The position numbers and the translations under genes were made by a program. The notes below the pieces were generated by a model, which worked only from the letters and a program-made list of their open reading frames with translations, was not told the DNA's origin and made no database searches. A stretch of DNA of 64,000 bases from Bacteroidia bacterium. Its GTDB lineage: Bacteria > Bacteroidota > Bacteroidia > Bacteroidales > F082. Below, in pieces: positions 44,801 to 53,295 of this stretch. Positions within the stretch are counted from its first letter, which is position 1; the number at the start of each line of letters is the position of its first letter. The stretch spans positions 1 to 64,000 of the forward strand of contig JAJTAY010000023.1 of assembly GCA_021287165.1 (NCBI GenBank), given 5' to 3'.

Positions 44801-46215
44801 CCCTCGTGGTTGCCAGGAAGGTGGCCGACGAAGTGCTTAAGCTGGCCATGAGCGTCAAGAGGGGCAGCTTCAACTACACCCGCAACAATGGCTTGTTCAT
44901 CCCCGGCTTTATGCCAGAGCCTGATCTGCTTGGTGTGAGTTTTGCCAATGCCTATGCTCCGGGCTGGGGATTCATAGCAGGTAGTGGTAGCGACATTCGA
45001 AACATGGCCGTGAGCAAAGGCTGGTTATCGGCCGATACACTTGTCAACCAGGCCTTTATGCGCAGAGTCACCGAAAACTACGGCTATCGCTTCAACCTTG
45101 AGCCTGTACCTGGCATGCGCCTCGACATCAACAGCGATCTCACAGCGGCTTCCAACTTCAGCGAATACTTCAGGGCTGGCGCCGATGGTGTTTTTCGCGC
45201 CTTCACACCTTCCGAAACAGGAAGCTTCAGCATGTCGTATCTGCTTTGGAAGACCTCGTTTACCAAATCGCGCGCCGACGAAAGCTCGGCCCTTTTCGAC
45301 CAGCTTCTGTCGAACCGCAAAGTCATTGCCGAGCGTCTGGCCTACAGCAACAGCAAATGGGTGGCCGAGGGCGAAAGATATGTTTATGACAGCATTGGCC
45401 GCGATTTGTTCCCCTATGGCTACGGAGCCATCTCGCAGGAAGTGGTGCTGCACTCTTTCATGGCCGCCTACCGCGGTGCCGATGCAAAAATCATCCGTAT
45501 AGCCACCTTCCCCAAAATACCCTATCCGAACTGGACACTCAACTACAACGGCCTGAGCAACATACCGGCAGTGCAGAAAATTTTCCGCACCGTCAGTATC
45601 AACCATGCCTATCGTTCAACCTATTCGGTGAACGCCTGGCGAACGAATGTGGAATACGACCCGAACAATACCACCAAAACCTACCCGAACAGCAATCTGT
45701 TCATCAACCAATACGATCTTGGTCAGATTACCATCACCGAGCAGTATTCGCCCTTGCTTGGGGTGGATGTGGGGCTCCACAACAGCATGACAGCCAGGGT
45801 GGAGTATAAGAAACAGCGCAACATCACCCTCAGTTTTATCAATAATCAGCTAACGGAAGTGGTTGGTGATGAAGTGGTTATTGGCACAGGCTATCGTTTC
45901 CGCAATCTTGCCCTGATATTCTCGGCCATTAGCGGTGGAGCAGGCACGCGTTCGGCCAACGATCTTGTGCTCAAGCTCGATCTGGGTTTCCGAACCGACA
46001 AGACAACTTTACGCCGGCTCGATTTGGGCGACAATCAGGTTTCGGCCGGACAGTATAAGACCAATATCTACTTTACGGCCGACTACACCATCAACAACCG
46101 CCTGAATATGCAGGCCTTCTACAAGCGCGATATGGCCAATCCATTCGTGGCTTCGCAATTCCGCAATGTTAACACCTTTGCCGGAGTGACTATGCGCTTC
46201 AACCTGGCCCAGTAA
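38881..46215 (+). CDS. sprA: SprA, type IX secretion outer-membrane translocon protein
   Basis: At 2444 residues this is among the largest genes of the window. SprA (Sov) forms the very large beta-barrel conduit of the type IX secretion system and is needed for gliding in motile relatives. A signal peptide near the N-terminus (IARFILFFSAGLLLLGTMFA) is followed by periplasmic and barrel segments rich in alternating aromatic and polar residues, and a final strand ending in Phe-containing RFNLAQ. Domains of the gliding motility SprA N-terminal family are recognisable in the middle third. The start is TTG at 38881; an in-frame ATG further in would remove part of the signal peptide. Confidence 0.94.
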   Translation: MKLLNTYIARFILFFSAGLLLLGTMFAAGPLPRETDVHIRTSSYTPQFNTDEPDSAAKPRFPVPVSDGNPLNELDKQSPLFLKDPPNIRREVVYDPATRRYVFYERIGDFTYRSPSSIMTQEQYLEYQGRKSQREYWKQRSGQTAAPSSASIIPAIYVGGKVFDQIFGSNTIDIRPQGTAEVTFGLRSMFRDDPQLNIRQRRTTNFDFDQRIQMNVVAKIGDKIEFRTNYNTEAIFQFENRLALKYEGKEDEILKLVEAGNVSLPLNTTLIRGSQALFGVKTKMQFGRTSVTAVFSQQESETRNITVQGGAQSNRFRLTSLDYEENRHFFLGQYFRDNYERALQSLPIITSDVNITRIEVWITNIGPAVQDNRNLVAFTDLGEGRREWLFNREIHPNPGPPLPSNKVNNLKQRLDTASVRNINTASNYLLGDPLRVGRNGYFVAGQDFEKIENARKLSATEYSFNPKLGFISLNTNLGPDQTLAVAYQYTIIGYDSVFQVGEFSDQGINTPSALMVKLLKSTTLNTRMPMWNLMMKNVYSLKAFQLNRDDFTLNILYSGNQNGVPTGYFTEGDDKVRGVPLIHLMNVDFLNMQGNPVPGGDGVFDFIDNAATAGGTINASNGRIYFPVLEPFGRHVRQKIFPNDPELANRYAYDSLYTLTKTGAEQFPDKNKFILEGYYKSQSGSEISLNALNVPQGSVRVTAGGVPLVENVDYTVDYTLGRVRIINEGIMSSGTPINISLESNSLFSLQQKRMMGLRVDHELNKDFRIGATLLNLHERPLTRKVNYGDDPISNTIYGLDLSWRKESLWLSRVIDKLPFYSTKQASRINVDAEFAHFLPGHSRAVGKTGTSYIDDFEGAKSTIDLRQVSSWHMASTPQGQPDLFPEAAPGTGLAYGFNRARLAWYIIDPMFYDRFGSLRPQNVDKDELSKHSVRQVLETEVFPNKEIPSGTPTNIAVLNLAYYPSERGPYNYDVGPTAFSRGMRADGSLEDPRSRWGGIMRRVETPDFEATNIEYIEFWMMDPFAENPNNKGDLYINFGDISEDILRDGRRFFEHGLPVSEKVENVDTTIWGRVPRLQALVESFSNIAGSRKYQDVGYDGLNDEDERSFRTDYLEALRQAFGENSDAYQQALADPSADNYQYFRGTRLDSDPKFSSVLERYKQFNGPDGNSPTDDMNPENYPISNSTMPHVEDINRDNTLSESERYFQYRIRLDPQRMRVGENFIADIREAKGIPLANGTVGEVKWYQFRIPVSQPEKVVGNIEDFRSVRFMRMFLRGFEQPVVARFATLQLVRGEWRKYRNNLLAPGEYVSGDQGNNTTFEISAVNIEENGRREPIPYVVPPGIEREINYGTTSLVRLNEQSMQMSVTNLLDGDARAAFKTTDFDFRRYKKLRMFVHAEKFYEDQELHYGDLSVFVRLGADFTENYYEYEIPLTFTPWFTAFTRPDQIWPEANQFNIDLDELVKVKQNRNIAMRNPNSDIRLNYPYVEFRGDHAIRVIGNPNISDVKGIMIGVRNPKRRPGANTTDDGRPKSAILWVNELRVTDFDNSGGWAANARVETTLADLGRVVLTGSHATAGFGSLEMKVNETSLEKATNFDVATDIDLGKFFPENVGLRIPVHFDYGESHLRPEYNPLEPDIKQRDFLQTFETNAEKDSIKNIINDYTMRRNFNLINVRKERRGNLTKSRIYDIENWNVSYAYSEIFQRNIDLEYDRRLLYRGGLGYNYTTNPKNVQPFATARWARSPVMQMVKDFNFYYLPRNLAFRTEMNRMNNEKKFRNKSEGDIITYPILARQWDWNRNYDFRFDLTRSISLDYTAGVNAFVYEPAGNPDRGTDLYEKHRDTIWKDIMRLGTKNRFNHNIRLNYNLPISKIPLFNWVTVTAGYQAMYTWQSSPLSVKQRVGNTIENQNSQQLNGNFDLVRLYGKIGYLQKLNTPSRQGFGGGAMPRPGAMPRPGTEVKPQEEKPQDTAQRSQALVVARKVADEVLKLAMSVKRGSFNYTRNNGLFIPGFMPEPDLLGVSFANAYAPGWGFIAGSGSDIRNMAVSKGWLSADTLVNQAFMRRVTENYGYRFNLEPVPGMRLDINSDLTAASNFSEYFRAGADGVFRAFTPSETGSFSMSYLLWKTSFTKSRADESSALFDQLLSNRKVIAERLAYSNSKWVAEGERYVYDSIGRDLFPYGYGAISQEVVLHSFMAAYRGADAKIIRIATFPKIPYPNWTLNYNGLSNIPAVQKIFRTVSINHAYRSTYSVNAWRTNVEYDPNNTTKTYPNSNLFINQYDLGQITITEQYSPLLGVDVGLHNSMTARVEYKKQRNITLSFINNQLTEVVGDEVVIGTGYRFRNLALIFSAISGGAGTRSANDLVLKLDLGFRTDKTTLRRLDLGDNQVSAGQYKTNIYFTADYTINNRLNMQAFYKRDMANPFVASQFRNVNTFAGVTMRFNLAQ

Positions 46216-46268
46216 TCGGGATTGGTTTTAAATTAATACTACAAATGGCGTTCAGCCGAAATTTGCCT

Positions 46269-46276
46269 TACATTTG
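46269..46276 (+). promoter_or_regulatory. -7 promoter box for gcvH
   Basis: TACATTTG matches TAnnTTTG, 28 nt before the ATG at 46305. No clear -33 element was found. Confidence 0.45.
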
Positions 46277-46304
46277 ATTTCAAAACCAAAACACGACTTT
46301 TGAT

Positions 46305-46685
46305 ATGAATATTCCGTCCGATCTCAAGTACACCAAGGATCACGAGTGGATCCTCATTGAAGGAAATAGTGCAACCGTGGGCATCACCGAGTTTGCTCAG
46401 AAAGAGCTTGGCGACATCGTATTTGTTGAAGTGGAAACCGTGGGCGAAACCCTTGAAGCTGGCGAAACTTTTGGCACCATTGAAGCCGTGAAGACCGTTT
46501 CGGATCTTTTCATGCCCGTTGCCGCCACTGTTGAGGCGTTTAACGAAGAACTTGCCAAAACACCCGAGTTGATCAACAGAGATCCTTACGGCAAAGGTTG
46601 GATCGTAAAGGTTGCGATGGCCGGTGATGCCGACTTGAGCGAATTGCTCGACGCGGAAGCCTACAGCGCACTCGTTCAGGGTTAA
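46305..46685 (+). CDS. gcvH: glycine cleavage system H protein
   Basis: The 126-residue lipoyl carrier shuttles the aminomethyl group in glycine cleavage. The lipoylation Lys lies in [12 protein letters not shown] (about residue 64), and the N-terminal YTKDHEWI and the C-terminal [14 protein letters not shown] are characteristic. It stands between sprA and a VanZ-like gene rather than with gcvT or gcvP, an arrangement common in Bacteroidota. Its start ATG follows a good promoter box. Confidence 0.95.
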   Translation: MNIPSDLKYTKDHEWILIEGNSATVGITEFAQKELGDIVFVEVETVGETLEAGETFGTIEAVKTVSDLFMPVAATVEAFNEELAKTPELINRDPYGKGWIVKVAMAGDADLSELLDAEAYSALVQG

Positions 46686-46698
46686 CATTAAAAATCGT

Positions 46699-47097
46699 TT
46701 GAGAGGCTTGCCCTTTTTGCGAAGAAACCTGCCGGGAATTCTCTGGACCGCCCTCATAGTGCTGCTCATGGGAATTCCCGGTAATCGTTTTCCGGAAATC
46801 AGAAGCTTTTGGGATTGGCTTAAGCCTGACAAAGCAATTCATATCTTCCTTTTTGGCGTTTGGGCCTACCTCGCTATCCGCCAAAATACTCCACAAGATC
46901 CCCATTCAACCAAACGTTTAATCGGCATTGCGTTCTTTGCGGGAATACTCCTTGCCGCTGCAACCGAAATACTGCAGGAGCTGGTATTTGTTAACCGAAG
47001 CGGCAATATTTATGACTTTTTTGCCAACGTGGCCGGCATGGTTTTTGGAATCATTCTATATCTGGCGACTCATCGCAAAAAAAGCATGAAGCCATGA
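46699..47097 (+). CDS. VanZ-like membrane protein
   Basis: The 132-residue protein has about four hydrophobic helices and VanZ features: LMGIPGNRFP, DKAIHIFLFGVWAYL in the second helix region, EILQELVFVNRSGNIYDFFAN near the end. The start is TTG, since later ATG codons would remove the first helix. VanZ proteins are small envelope proteins of unclear function, named after a teicoplanin-resistance gene. It sits 13 nt behind gcvH and upstream of tonB. Confidence 0.83.
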   Translation: MRGLPFLRRNLPGILWTALIVLLMGIPGNRFPEIRSFWDWLKPDKAIHIFLFGVWAYLAIRQNTPQDPHSTKRLIGIAFFAGILLAAATEILQELVFVNRSGNIYDFFANVAGMVFGIILYLATHRKKSMKP

Positions 47098-47166
47098 TGC
47101 AAAACACAATTAATTACTAATTTAGCCCCCTGATTAAAAACAGGTTCAGGCCTAAAGACCAGAAAT

Positions 47167-47841
47167 ATGGAACTGAAAAAATCACCCAAAGCGGATCTGG
47201 AGAACAAAAAGATCCTGTTCAGGCAGATTGGTCTGGTACTGGCGCTTTTGATTGTCTTCGCTGCTTTCGAGTACAAGAGCTACGACAAACGCCAGATCAA
47301 TTTGCAACAGCGGGCGGCTGAAGAAGTGCCCGAAGAAATTATTCCCATTACGGAGCAAAACGTTAAACCGCCACCACCACCGCCACCACAACAGGTAACG
47401 GTGCTCACGGTTGTTGACGACAACACCGAAGTAGAGGACGTAAAAATCAACGTCGATGTTGACCAAAAGACTGTCATCGAAGTATATGTGCCTCCGGTAA
47501 AGGAAGAAGAAGAAATTGTTGAGCAGGAGATCTTCACTATTGTGGAGTCGATGCCCGAATTTCCCGGCGGTCAGCAAGCCATGCTCGAGTTCATAGCCCG
47601 CAACATCAAATATCCGCCCCTTGCCCGCGAGAGTGGTATTCAGGGACGTGTATTCGTCAACTTCGTTGTTGAGCCAGATGGATCGGTAAGCAATGTTAAG
47701 GTTATTCGCGGTATCGGCGGAGGTTGCGACGAAGAAGCCATCCGCGTGGTGCAGTCGATGCCCAAATGGGTGCCTGGTCGTCAGCGCGGCAAGCCGGTGC
47801 GCGTTTCGTTCAACCTGCCCGTAAGGTTCACACTGCAATAA
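47167..47841 (+). CDS. tonB: TonB family energy transducer
   Basis: The 224-residue protein has one N-terminal transmembrane helix (IGLVLALLIVFAAFEY), a periplasmic linker with a seven-proline run and many Val/Glu residues, and a C-terminal TonB domain (about 140-224). The domain begins FTIVESMPEFPGG and contains YPPLARESGIQGRVFVNF and a final beta hairpin ending RFTLQ. It transmits proton-motive force to outer-membrane receptors. Receptor genes are not in the window. Confidence 0.92.
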   Translation: MELKKSPKADLENKKILFRQIGLVLALLIVFAAFEYKSYDKRQINLQQRAAEEVPEEIIPITEQNVKPPPPPPPQQVTVLTVVDDNTEVEDVKINVDVDQKTVIEVYVPPVKEEEEIVEQEIFTIVESMPEFPGGQQAMLEFIARNIKYPPLARESGIQGRVFVNFVVEPDGSVSNVKVIRGIGGGCDEEAIRVVQSMPKWVPGRQRGKPVRVSFNLPVRFTLQ

Positions 47842-47863
47842 TTCGGATTAACGATATTCCTGT

Positions 47864-47897
47864 AAGCTGCCAGTTCCTAAAAACTGGCAGCTTTTTT
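47864..47897 (+). terminator. intrinsic terminator after tonB
   Basis: A 12-bp stem (AAGCTGCCAGTT / AACTGGCAGCTT) with a 6-nt loop is followed by six T residues. Confidence 0.88.
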
Positions 47898-47958
47898 ATG
47901 CCAATACGGCGCTGTATTCTGCCTTATCGGAATTGTGCCAGTGGTCTCAATCAGATCG

Positions 47959-48000
47959 AAAAAAAAAGGCTGTCCTGCGAATGAGGGCAGCCTTTTCTTT
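47959..48000 (-). terminator. intrinsic terminator after fbaA (probably bidirectional)
   Basis: On the minus strand a stem (AAAAGGCTGCCCT pairing with AGGACAGCCTTTT) is followed by a run of nine T residues, 19 nt after the fbaA stop. The + strand side also ends in a T-rich stretch. Confidence 0.8.
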
Positions 48001-48018
48001 TTGTCAATGTCTGATTGA

Positions 48019-49098
48019 TTAGTACCGATTCAGGCAATTGAGATCAGCAAAGGCCACCTTGAGCCTTTCGATCATGGCTTTTTCGCCCTCGCGCAACCAC
48101 TTGCGTGGATCGTAGTATTTTTTGTTGGGAACGTCTTCGCCCTCAGGATTACCGATTTGTCCCTGCAGATAATCGTGATATTTGGCTTCAAAGCGACGGA
48201 TGCCATCCCAGAATGCCCATTGGGTGTCGGTGTCGATGTTCATTTTTACAACGCCGTAGTCGAGCGACTCGCGGATAAGTTCAGGTTCGGAGCCCGAACC
48301 GCCATGGAAAACAAAGTTGACGGGGTTTGGCCCGGTGCCGAAATGCTCCTGGATATATTTCTGCGAATTGAGCAGGATTTTAGGCTGCAGCTTAACGTTG
48401 CCGGGCTTGTACACGCCATGCACATTGCCGAAGGCGGCAGCGATGGTGAAACGGTCGCTCACATTGCTGAGTACTTTGTAGGCTTCGGCAACTTCTTCGG
48501 GCTGGGTATAGAGGCGCGAATTATCTACCCCTGTGTTGTCCACACCATCCTCCTCGCCTCCAGTGATGCCGAGTTCAATTTCGAGTGTCATACCCATTTT
48601 CGACATACGCTCGAGATAGCGCTTGCTGATTTCGAGATTCTCGTGAAGCGGTTCTTCCGACAGGTCGAGCATATGGCTGCTGAAAAGCGGTTTGCCATGC
48701 TCTTTGAAAAACTTTTCGCCGGCATCGAGCAGTCCGTCAATCCAGGGCAACAATTTGAGTGCGGCGTGGTCGGTGTGCAGGATCACGGGAATACCATACA
48801 TGGCAGCAATCTGATGCACATGCAATGCACCTGCTATGGCGCCTGCAACAGCGGCTTTTTCGCCCTCGTTCGAGAGTCCCTTGCCGGCATAAAAAGCTGC
48901 TCCTCCGTTGGAAAACTGGATAATTACAGGTGATTTGACCGCAGCGGCTGCCTCCAGCACGCCATTGATCGAATTGGTGCCTACAACATTTACGGCAGGC
49001 ATGGCAAAACGATCTGCTTTTGCTGCCTTAAAAATGGTTTGAAGGTCGTCGCCGCTGGCTACACCTGCGCCGACCAGGTTAGAAAGTTTTTCTGACAT
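48019..49098 (-). CDS. fbaA: class II fructose-bisphosphate aldolase
   Basis: This zinc enzyme splits or makes fructose 1,6-bisphosphate. The 359-residue length is that of the E. coli FbaA type. The catalytic/metal residues are visible in VILHTDHAAL (Asp and His), LEIELGITGGEEDG, GNVHGVYKPG and NFVFHGGSGS, and the catalytic NIDTDTQWAF follows. It has its own promoter and a short leader hairpin. It is not in an operon with other glycolytic genes here. Confidence 0.95.
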   Translation of the reverse strand: MSEKLSNLVGAGVASGDDLQTIFKAAKADRFAMPAVNVVGTNSINGVLEAAAAVKSPVIIQFSNGGAAFYAGKGLSNEGEKAAVAGAIAGALHVHQIAAMYGIPVILHTDHAALKLLPWIDGLLDAGEKFFKEHGKPLFSSHMLDLSEEPLHENLEISKRYLERMSKMGMTLEIELGITGGEEDGVDNTGVDNSRLYTQPEEVAEAYKVLSNVSDRFTIAAAFGNVHGVYKPGNVKLQPKILLNSQKYIQEHFGTGPNPVNFVFHGGSGSEPELIRESLDYGVVKMNIDTDTQWAFWDGIRRFEAKYHDYLQGQIGNPEGEDVPNKKYYDPRKWLREGEKAMIERLKVAFADLNCLNRY

Positions 49099-49127
49099 AT
49101 TTTTCAGGATTAAATGGACTTTTATGG

Positions 49128-49148
49128 CCCGGAACCTATTGTTCCGGG
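49128..49148 (-). repeat. hairpin at the start of the fbaA transcript
   Basis: An 8-bp perfect inverted repeat (CCCGGAAC / GTTCCGGG) with a 5-nt loop lies just after the predicted transcription start. There is no T-run behind it, so it is more likely an RNA-stability or control element than a terminator. Confidence 0.5.
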
Positions 49149-49153
49149 ATGTA

Positions 49154-49161
49154 CAAAAGTA
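49154..49161 (-). promoter_or_regulatory. -7 promoter box for fbaA
   Basis: On the minus strand TACTTTTG matches TAnnTTTG; a TTG 16 nt upstream may serve as -33 element. It lies in the gap after the hybrid kinase gene. Confidence 0.5.
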
Positions 49162-49176
49162 AGTAAAAAGGGCTGA

Positions 49177-51060
49177 TCAACCATTGGATTGCCGGGCCGA
49201 TTCGAAGCGTTGTACCTGACGTTTTATAATGGTAATCAGCTCGTTCTTGTTCACGGGCTTGGCAATATAATCGTCGAAGCCTGCTTCCAGAAAACGTTCC
49301 CGGTCGCCGGCCATGGCATAAGCCGTTTGGGCAATAAAGGGTCGCTGATTGTATTCGGGCATTTCCTTTCGGATATGCTGCATCAGTTTCAGGCCGTCCC
49401 AAGGCGCAGGCAGGTTGATGTCGAAAAGCATGACCTGGAAGGTATGGTGATGTTTGTGACGCTCGCGAACGATGCGAAGCGCCTCCTCTCCATCCACGGC
49501 AAGGGTGAGATGGCCTGTTTTGGCGAGCATTTTCTGAAGCACCATGCGGTTCATGCGGTCATCCTCCACGATGAAGATATCATATCCGGCTTGCGGTTGA
49601 TGGAATGAAGGGTGGTCAACTTCTGAAGGACTTGCCTTTACATGGTCTTTTGTCTTAATAAAGATGTCAACAGTAGTGCCCACTTTTGGGAGCGATTCGA
49701 TATTGATGCGACCCTCCATCAGGTCGAGCAGACGCTTGGCTAAGGGCAAACCGAGTCCTGCACCCTCGAATTGCCGTCCATAACCCAGGCTTTCCTGACT
49801 GAAAGCCTCGAAAAGATGCTTTTTAAACTCCTCGGTCATGCCTTTGCCGGTATCTTTTATTCTGATAAGGGCTTCGCCGGTTTGCGGGATAAATTCCGAT
49901 GTGATGTTGACAAAGCCTGTGCTGGTGTATTTTATGGCATTGTCTACCACAATATTGATTACCTGCATCAATCGTGTATTATCGGCCAGCACTTCAGGCA
50001 CTTCACCCAGTTTCCAGCGGAAGGCCAGCCCTTTTTCGTTGGCGGCAAAGGTGTGGAGCATGCAAACGTTTTCGATGATTTGATTCAGGTTACAGGGGTG
50101 AATGGCCACTTCAAGGTCGTTGGCTTCAATGCGACTGATATCGATAATATTGGTAAGAAGGTTGAGCAATCGGTCGCCGCTTTGCTGTATTCCTGTGGCA
50201 AACTCATAAAGCTCCTGATTTTCCATTAGTGAAAGCTCTGTTTGCAGAAGGCTCGAAAATCCGATTATACCATTCAGTGGTGTGCGAATTTCGTGGCTCA
50301 TATTGGCCAGAAAAGCGTTTTTCAGGTAGTTGGCTTCCTCGGCTTTCTTCAGTGCTTTTTTGAGCTCCAGATCCTTGGCTCTGATCTCGCGGAGCTGCAT
50401 CTCCAGATCGCCGGTTCTTTCCTTTACTTTTTGGTCAACCAGGCTTTCCTGTTTTTCGATTAATTGATTCAGCCTGTTCAGTTCCTCTGAGAGCGCTGCA
50501 GCCTGCCGCTTCATTTTATTTCGCATGCTGTTAAGAACGATCAAGGCGACGATGACCGACAGGATGGCCAATGCAACCAGCAGGGTTTTGTAGCCCGACC
50601 AGAAACTATCCAGTAGATCTGACTGTTCCTGTTTTGCTACCAAAGCGGGATTGAGTGCCGAAAGCGTATCTCTTCCAGTTTCACCGGCGAGCATTTGAGC
50701 TGCTTCGCGCAAGGCAGCGGTAACATTGGCCGTATCACCCTCCTGAGCATAGGTGTCGGCCAGCATAATCCAGGCTTTAACGCGCTCTTGCCACACGGCT
50801 TCTTCATCCATTTGTGCGAGTTCGCGCAGATAAGGTACCTTTTCGGCCGGGGCTATCTGGCCCGAAAGCGCTGCCAGCTCCAGCAGCAGTCGGGCTTTTG
50901 TTTTGCCGGTTTCCAACGGGAGCCTCTTGGTCAGGCTGTCGATAAGCATTATGGTTTGGAGCGACTGTGCGGGTGAAGGATTTTGTGGCAGGAATGCCAG
51001 TGCAATGACAATTCCAAGTGTGAACAGGGCTATCTGGCGCATATTATGTGGCATTGACAT
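49177..51060 (-). CDS. membrane hybrid histidine kinase with receiver
   Basis: The protein (627 residues from 51060) has an N-terminal hydrophobic segment ([17 protein letters not shown]), a predicted helical periplasmic part to about residue 145, a second membrane helix ([17 protein letters not shown]), and a coiled coil. HisKA ([12 protein letters not shown]), an ATPase domain ([26 protein letters not shown]) and a C-terminal receiver with the acceptor Asp in LFDINLPAP follow. ATGs at 51054 and 51042 are alternatives; the promoter box at 51065-51072 argues for one of those. The signal is unknown. Confidence 0.9.
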   Translation of the reverse strand: MSMPHNMRQIALFTLGIVIALAFLPQNPSPAQSLQTIMLIDSLTKRLPLETGKTKARLLLELAALSGQIAPAEKVPYLRELAQMDEEAVWQERVKAWIMLADTYAQEGDTANVTAALREAAQMLAGETGRDTLSALNPALVAKQEQSDLLDSFWSGYKTLLVALAILSVIVALIVLNSMRNKMKRQAAALSEELNRLNQLIEKQESLVDQKVKERTGDLEMQLREIRAKDLELKKALKKAEEANYLKNAFLANMSHEIRTPLNGIIGFSSLLQTELSLMENQELYEFATGIQQSGDRLLNLLTNIIDISRIEANDLEVAIHPCNLNQIIENVCMLHTFAANEKGLAFRWKLGEVPEVLADNTRLMQVINIVVDNAIKYTSTGFVNITSEFIPQTGEALIRIKDTGKGMTEEFKKHLFEAFSQESLGYGRQFEGAGLGLPLAKRLLDLMEGRINIESLPKVGTTVDIFIKTKDHVKASPSEVDHPSFHQPQAGYDIFIVEDDRMNRMVLQKMLAKTGHLTLAVDGEEALRIVRERHKHHHTFQVMLFDINLPAPWDGLKLMQHIRKEMPEYNQRPFIAQTAYAMAGDRERFLEAGFDDYIAKPVNKNELITIIKRQVQRFESARQSNG

Positions 51061-51064
51061 ACGA

Positions 51065-51072
51065 CAAATGTA
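51065..51072 (-). promoter_or_regulatory. -7 promoter box close to the hybrid kinase start
   Basis: TACATTTG on the minus strand ends 4 nt before the ATG at 51060. The transcript would start almost at that codon, so the translation start is more likely 51054 or 51042. Confidence 0.4.
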
Positions 51073-51252
51073 ATGCAGTTTGATGGCAATCGCCATTGTT
51101 GAACATTGTATAAGGCCGACAGTAATTGCATGAAATCAAGCCGATAAAAGCTTCGGTTAATTTGGTCTGAATAAGAACATCTAAGTTTTTGCATATATTT
51201 ACGAGCTTTTTCATGCGTTCTTTTGCACTTAACAGCCTCAAAACCAATATTT

Positions 51253-52761
51253 ATGATAAAAAAGGTACTGGTTGCCAACCGCGGTGAGATTGCCATAAGG
51301 GTAATGCGCTCATGCCGCGAGATGGGCATCGAAACCGTTGCTGTTTATTCCGATGTTGACCGAAAATCGATGCATGTGCGTTATGCCGACGAGGCATACC
51401 ACATAGGCCCTGCACCTTCGGCCGAGAGCTATCTGCGAATGGATAGAATTATCGAAGCCGCCAAGAAATCGGGGGCCGATGCCATTCATCCGGGCTATGG
51501 CTTTCTGTCGGAAAATGCGACCTTTTCGGCCCTTTGCGAAAAAGAGGGAATCATTTTCATAGGTCCCTCACCCCATGCCATCGAAACCATGGGCGATAAA
51601 ATTACCGCCCGTAAAACCATGATTGCCGCAGGAGTACCTGTGGTGCCCGGTACAACGGAGCCTGTACGCGATATTAAAACTGCACTTGAGGTAATCCGCA
51701 AAATTGGCCTGCCCGTGATGATTAAAGCCAGTGCAGGCGGTGGTGGCAAAGGTATGCGTCTAGTGAAAAATGAGGAAGATGTGGTGAATGCCGTGAGCGC
51801 AGCACGCTCGGAAGCCAAGGCCGCTTTTGGCGACGATGCGGTTTACATAGAGAAGTATATTTCCTCGCCCCACCACATCGAGTTTCAGGTGCTTGGCGAC
51901 AAGCACGGCAACATCATTCATCTGTTCGAGCGCGAGTGCTCGGTGCAGCGCAGGCACCAAAAGGTGGTCGAAGAAACGCCTTCGCCTATCATGACGCCCG
52001 AAGTGCGTGCTAAAATGGGCGAAGCCGCCGTGGCAGCCGCCCGCGCTGTAAATTATTATGGGGCAGGAACCATAGAGTTCATTGTTGACGACAACCTGAA
52101 CTACTACTTCCTGGAGATGAACACCCGACTGCAGGTGGAACACCCCATCACCGAACGTGTGGTGGGCGTTGACCTGGTGAAGCAGCAAATCAATATTGCC
52201 AACGGTTTGCCCCTCAGCTACAAGCAGGAGGACCTCAGGCAACACGGCCACGCCATAGAGGTGCGTATTTATGCCGAAGATCCCGACAACAATTTTATGC
52301 CTTCGCCGGGCCTGATAAAACATATCACCCACCCGCTGGGTTTTGGTGTGCGGCATGATGGCTATGCCTACGAAGGGTATGAAATCCCCATGTATTACGA
52401 CCCCATGATTTCAAAGCTTATTGTTTGGGCCGAAACGCGCAGGGAAGCCATTGCCAGGCTCAAACGTGCGCTTTTTGTGTACAAAATCACAGGCGTTAAA
52501 ACGTCGATTCCCTATCTGCGCCGCATCCTCGACGTACCGGCATTCATCGAGGGTCGCTACAATACCCATTTCATCGAGGAGAATCAGGAATACCTTCAAC
52601 CAAAACGCACATGTTCCGAAAGGGCAGTCGACATTGCCGCTATCACGGCATTTGTAGATTATATCAACAAGCTCGAGCGCCTTCAACCTCCGGCCACCGA
52701 AAAGCAACTGGCCAACAACTGGAAAGATTTTGGCCGTAAACGCGGAGTACTCAGGTTTTAA
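51253..52761 (+). CDS. accC: biotin carboxylase subunit of an acyl-CoA carboxylase
   Basis: The enzyme carboxylates biotin on its carrier with ATP and bicarbonate. The ATG at 51253 (MIKKVLVANRGEIAIRVM) gives 502 residues. Seen are the ATP-grasp glycine loop KASAGGGGKGMRLV, CSVQRRHQKVVEE, and FLEMNTRLQVEHPITE with the catalytic Arg and Glu. A biotin carrier gene and a carboxyltransferase gene follow within 12 and 15 nt, forming a split carboxylase. The partner carboxyltransferase points to propionyl-CoA rather than acetyl-CoA as substrate. Confidence 0.93.
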   Translation: MIKKVLVANRGEIAIRVMRSCREMGIETVAVYSDVDRKSMHVRYADEAYHIGPAPSAESYLRMDRIIEAAKKSGADAIHPGYGFLSENATFSALCEKEGIIFIGPSPHAIETMGDKITARKTMIAAGVPVVPGTTEPVRDIKTALEVIRKIGLPVMIKASAGGGGKGMRLVKNEEDVVNAVSAARSEAKAAFGDDAVYIEKYISSPHHIEFQVLGDKHGNIIHLFERECSVQRRHQKVVEETPSPIMTPEVRAKMGEAAVAAARAVNYYGAGTIEFIVDDNLNYYFLEMNTRLQVEHPITERVVGVDLVKQQINIANGLPLSYKQEDLRQHGHAIEVRIYAEDPDNNFMPSPGLIKHITHPLGFGVRHDGYAYEGYEIPMYYDPMISKLIVWAETRREAIARLKRALFVYKITGVKTSIPYLRRILDVPAFIEGRYNTHFIEENQEYLQPKRTCSERAVDIAAITAFVDYINKLERLQPPATEKQLANNWKDFGRKRGVLRF

Positions 52762-52773
52762 AAAGACTGAAAA

Positions 52774-53280
52774 ATGGCATACGAAATTAAAATCGAAGAC
52801 AAAATCAGGAACATTGAAATCCTGAGCCGCGACGGTAATTACTATCAGATTGCCATCGACAATAAGGTTTACGAGCTCGATATCATCGAGGTGGAGCAGG
52901 GCGTGTACAGCGTGCTGCACGAAAATAGCTCCTTCAATGTCGAACTGGTTGAAAACAAAGGAAGTAAGTCGTATATCGTTAACACCTTTTTTTCCTCTTT
53001 TGAGGTGGATATCATTGATGCTGAGGCAAAGTATCAGCTCAACCGGCGCCGCGACGACGGAGACGACGGTAATGTGATTGTTTCGCCTATGCCCGGCAAG
53101 GTGGTCAAGGTGCTGTTCAAAGAAGGCGATGCGGTGAAAGCCGGACAAACGGTGGTTGTCGTATCGGCCATGAAAATGGACAGCGAGTACAAGGTAAAAC
53201 AGGACCGCACCATCAAACGCATCCTCGTTAAGGAAGGCGATACGGTGAGCGGCGACCAGCCCATGGTTATTCTCGAATAA
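52774..53280 (+). CDS. biotin carrier protein of the acyl-CoA carboxylase
   Basis: The 168-residue protein has a C-terminal biotinyl domain with the biotin-accepting Lys134 in SAMKMDSE, preceded by a charged Asp/Arg linker at about 90-98. Its N-terminal 85 residues form a small beta domain similar to the region linking carboxylase and carrier in propionyl-CoA carboxylase alpha chains. It lies between the carboxylase and carboxyltransferase genes, and completes the three-part enzyme. Confidence 0.88.
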   Translation: MAYEIKIEDKIRNIEILSRDGNYYQIAIDNKVYELDIIEVEQGVYSVLHENSSFNVELVENKGSKSYIVNTFFSSFEVDIIDAEAKYQLNRRRDDGDDGNVIVSPMPGKVVKVLFKEGDAVKAGQTVVVVSAMKMDSEYKVKQDRTIKRILVKEGDTVSGDQPMVILE

Positions 53281-53295
53281 TAAAAAAACAGCAAT

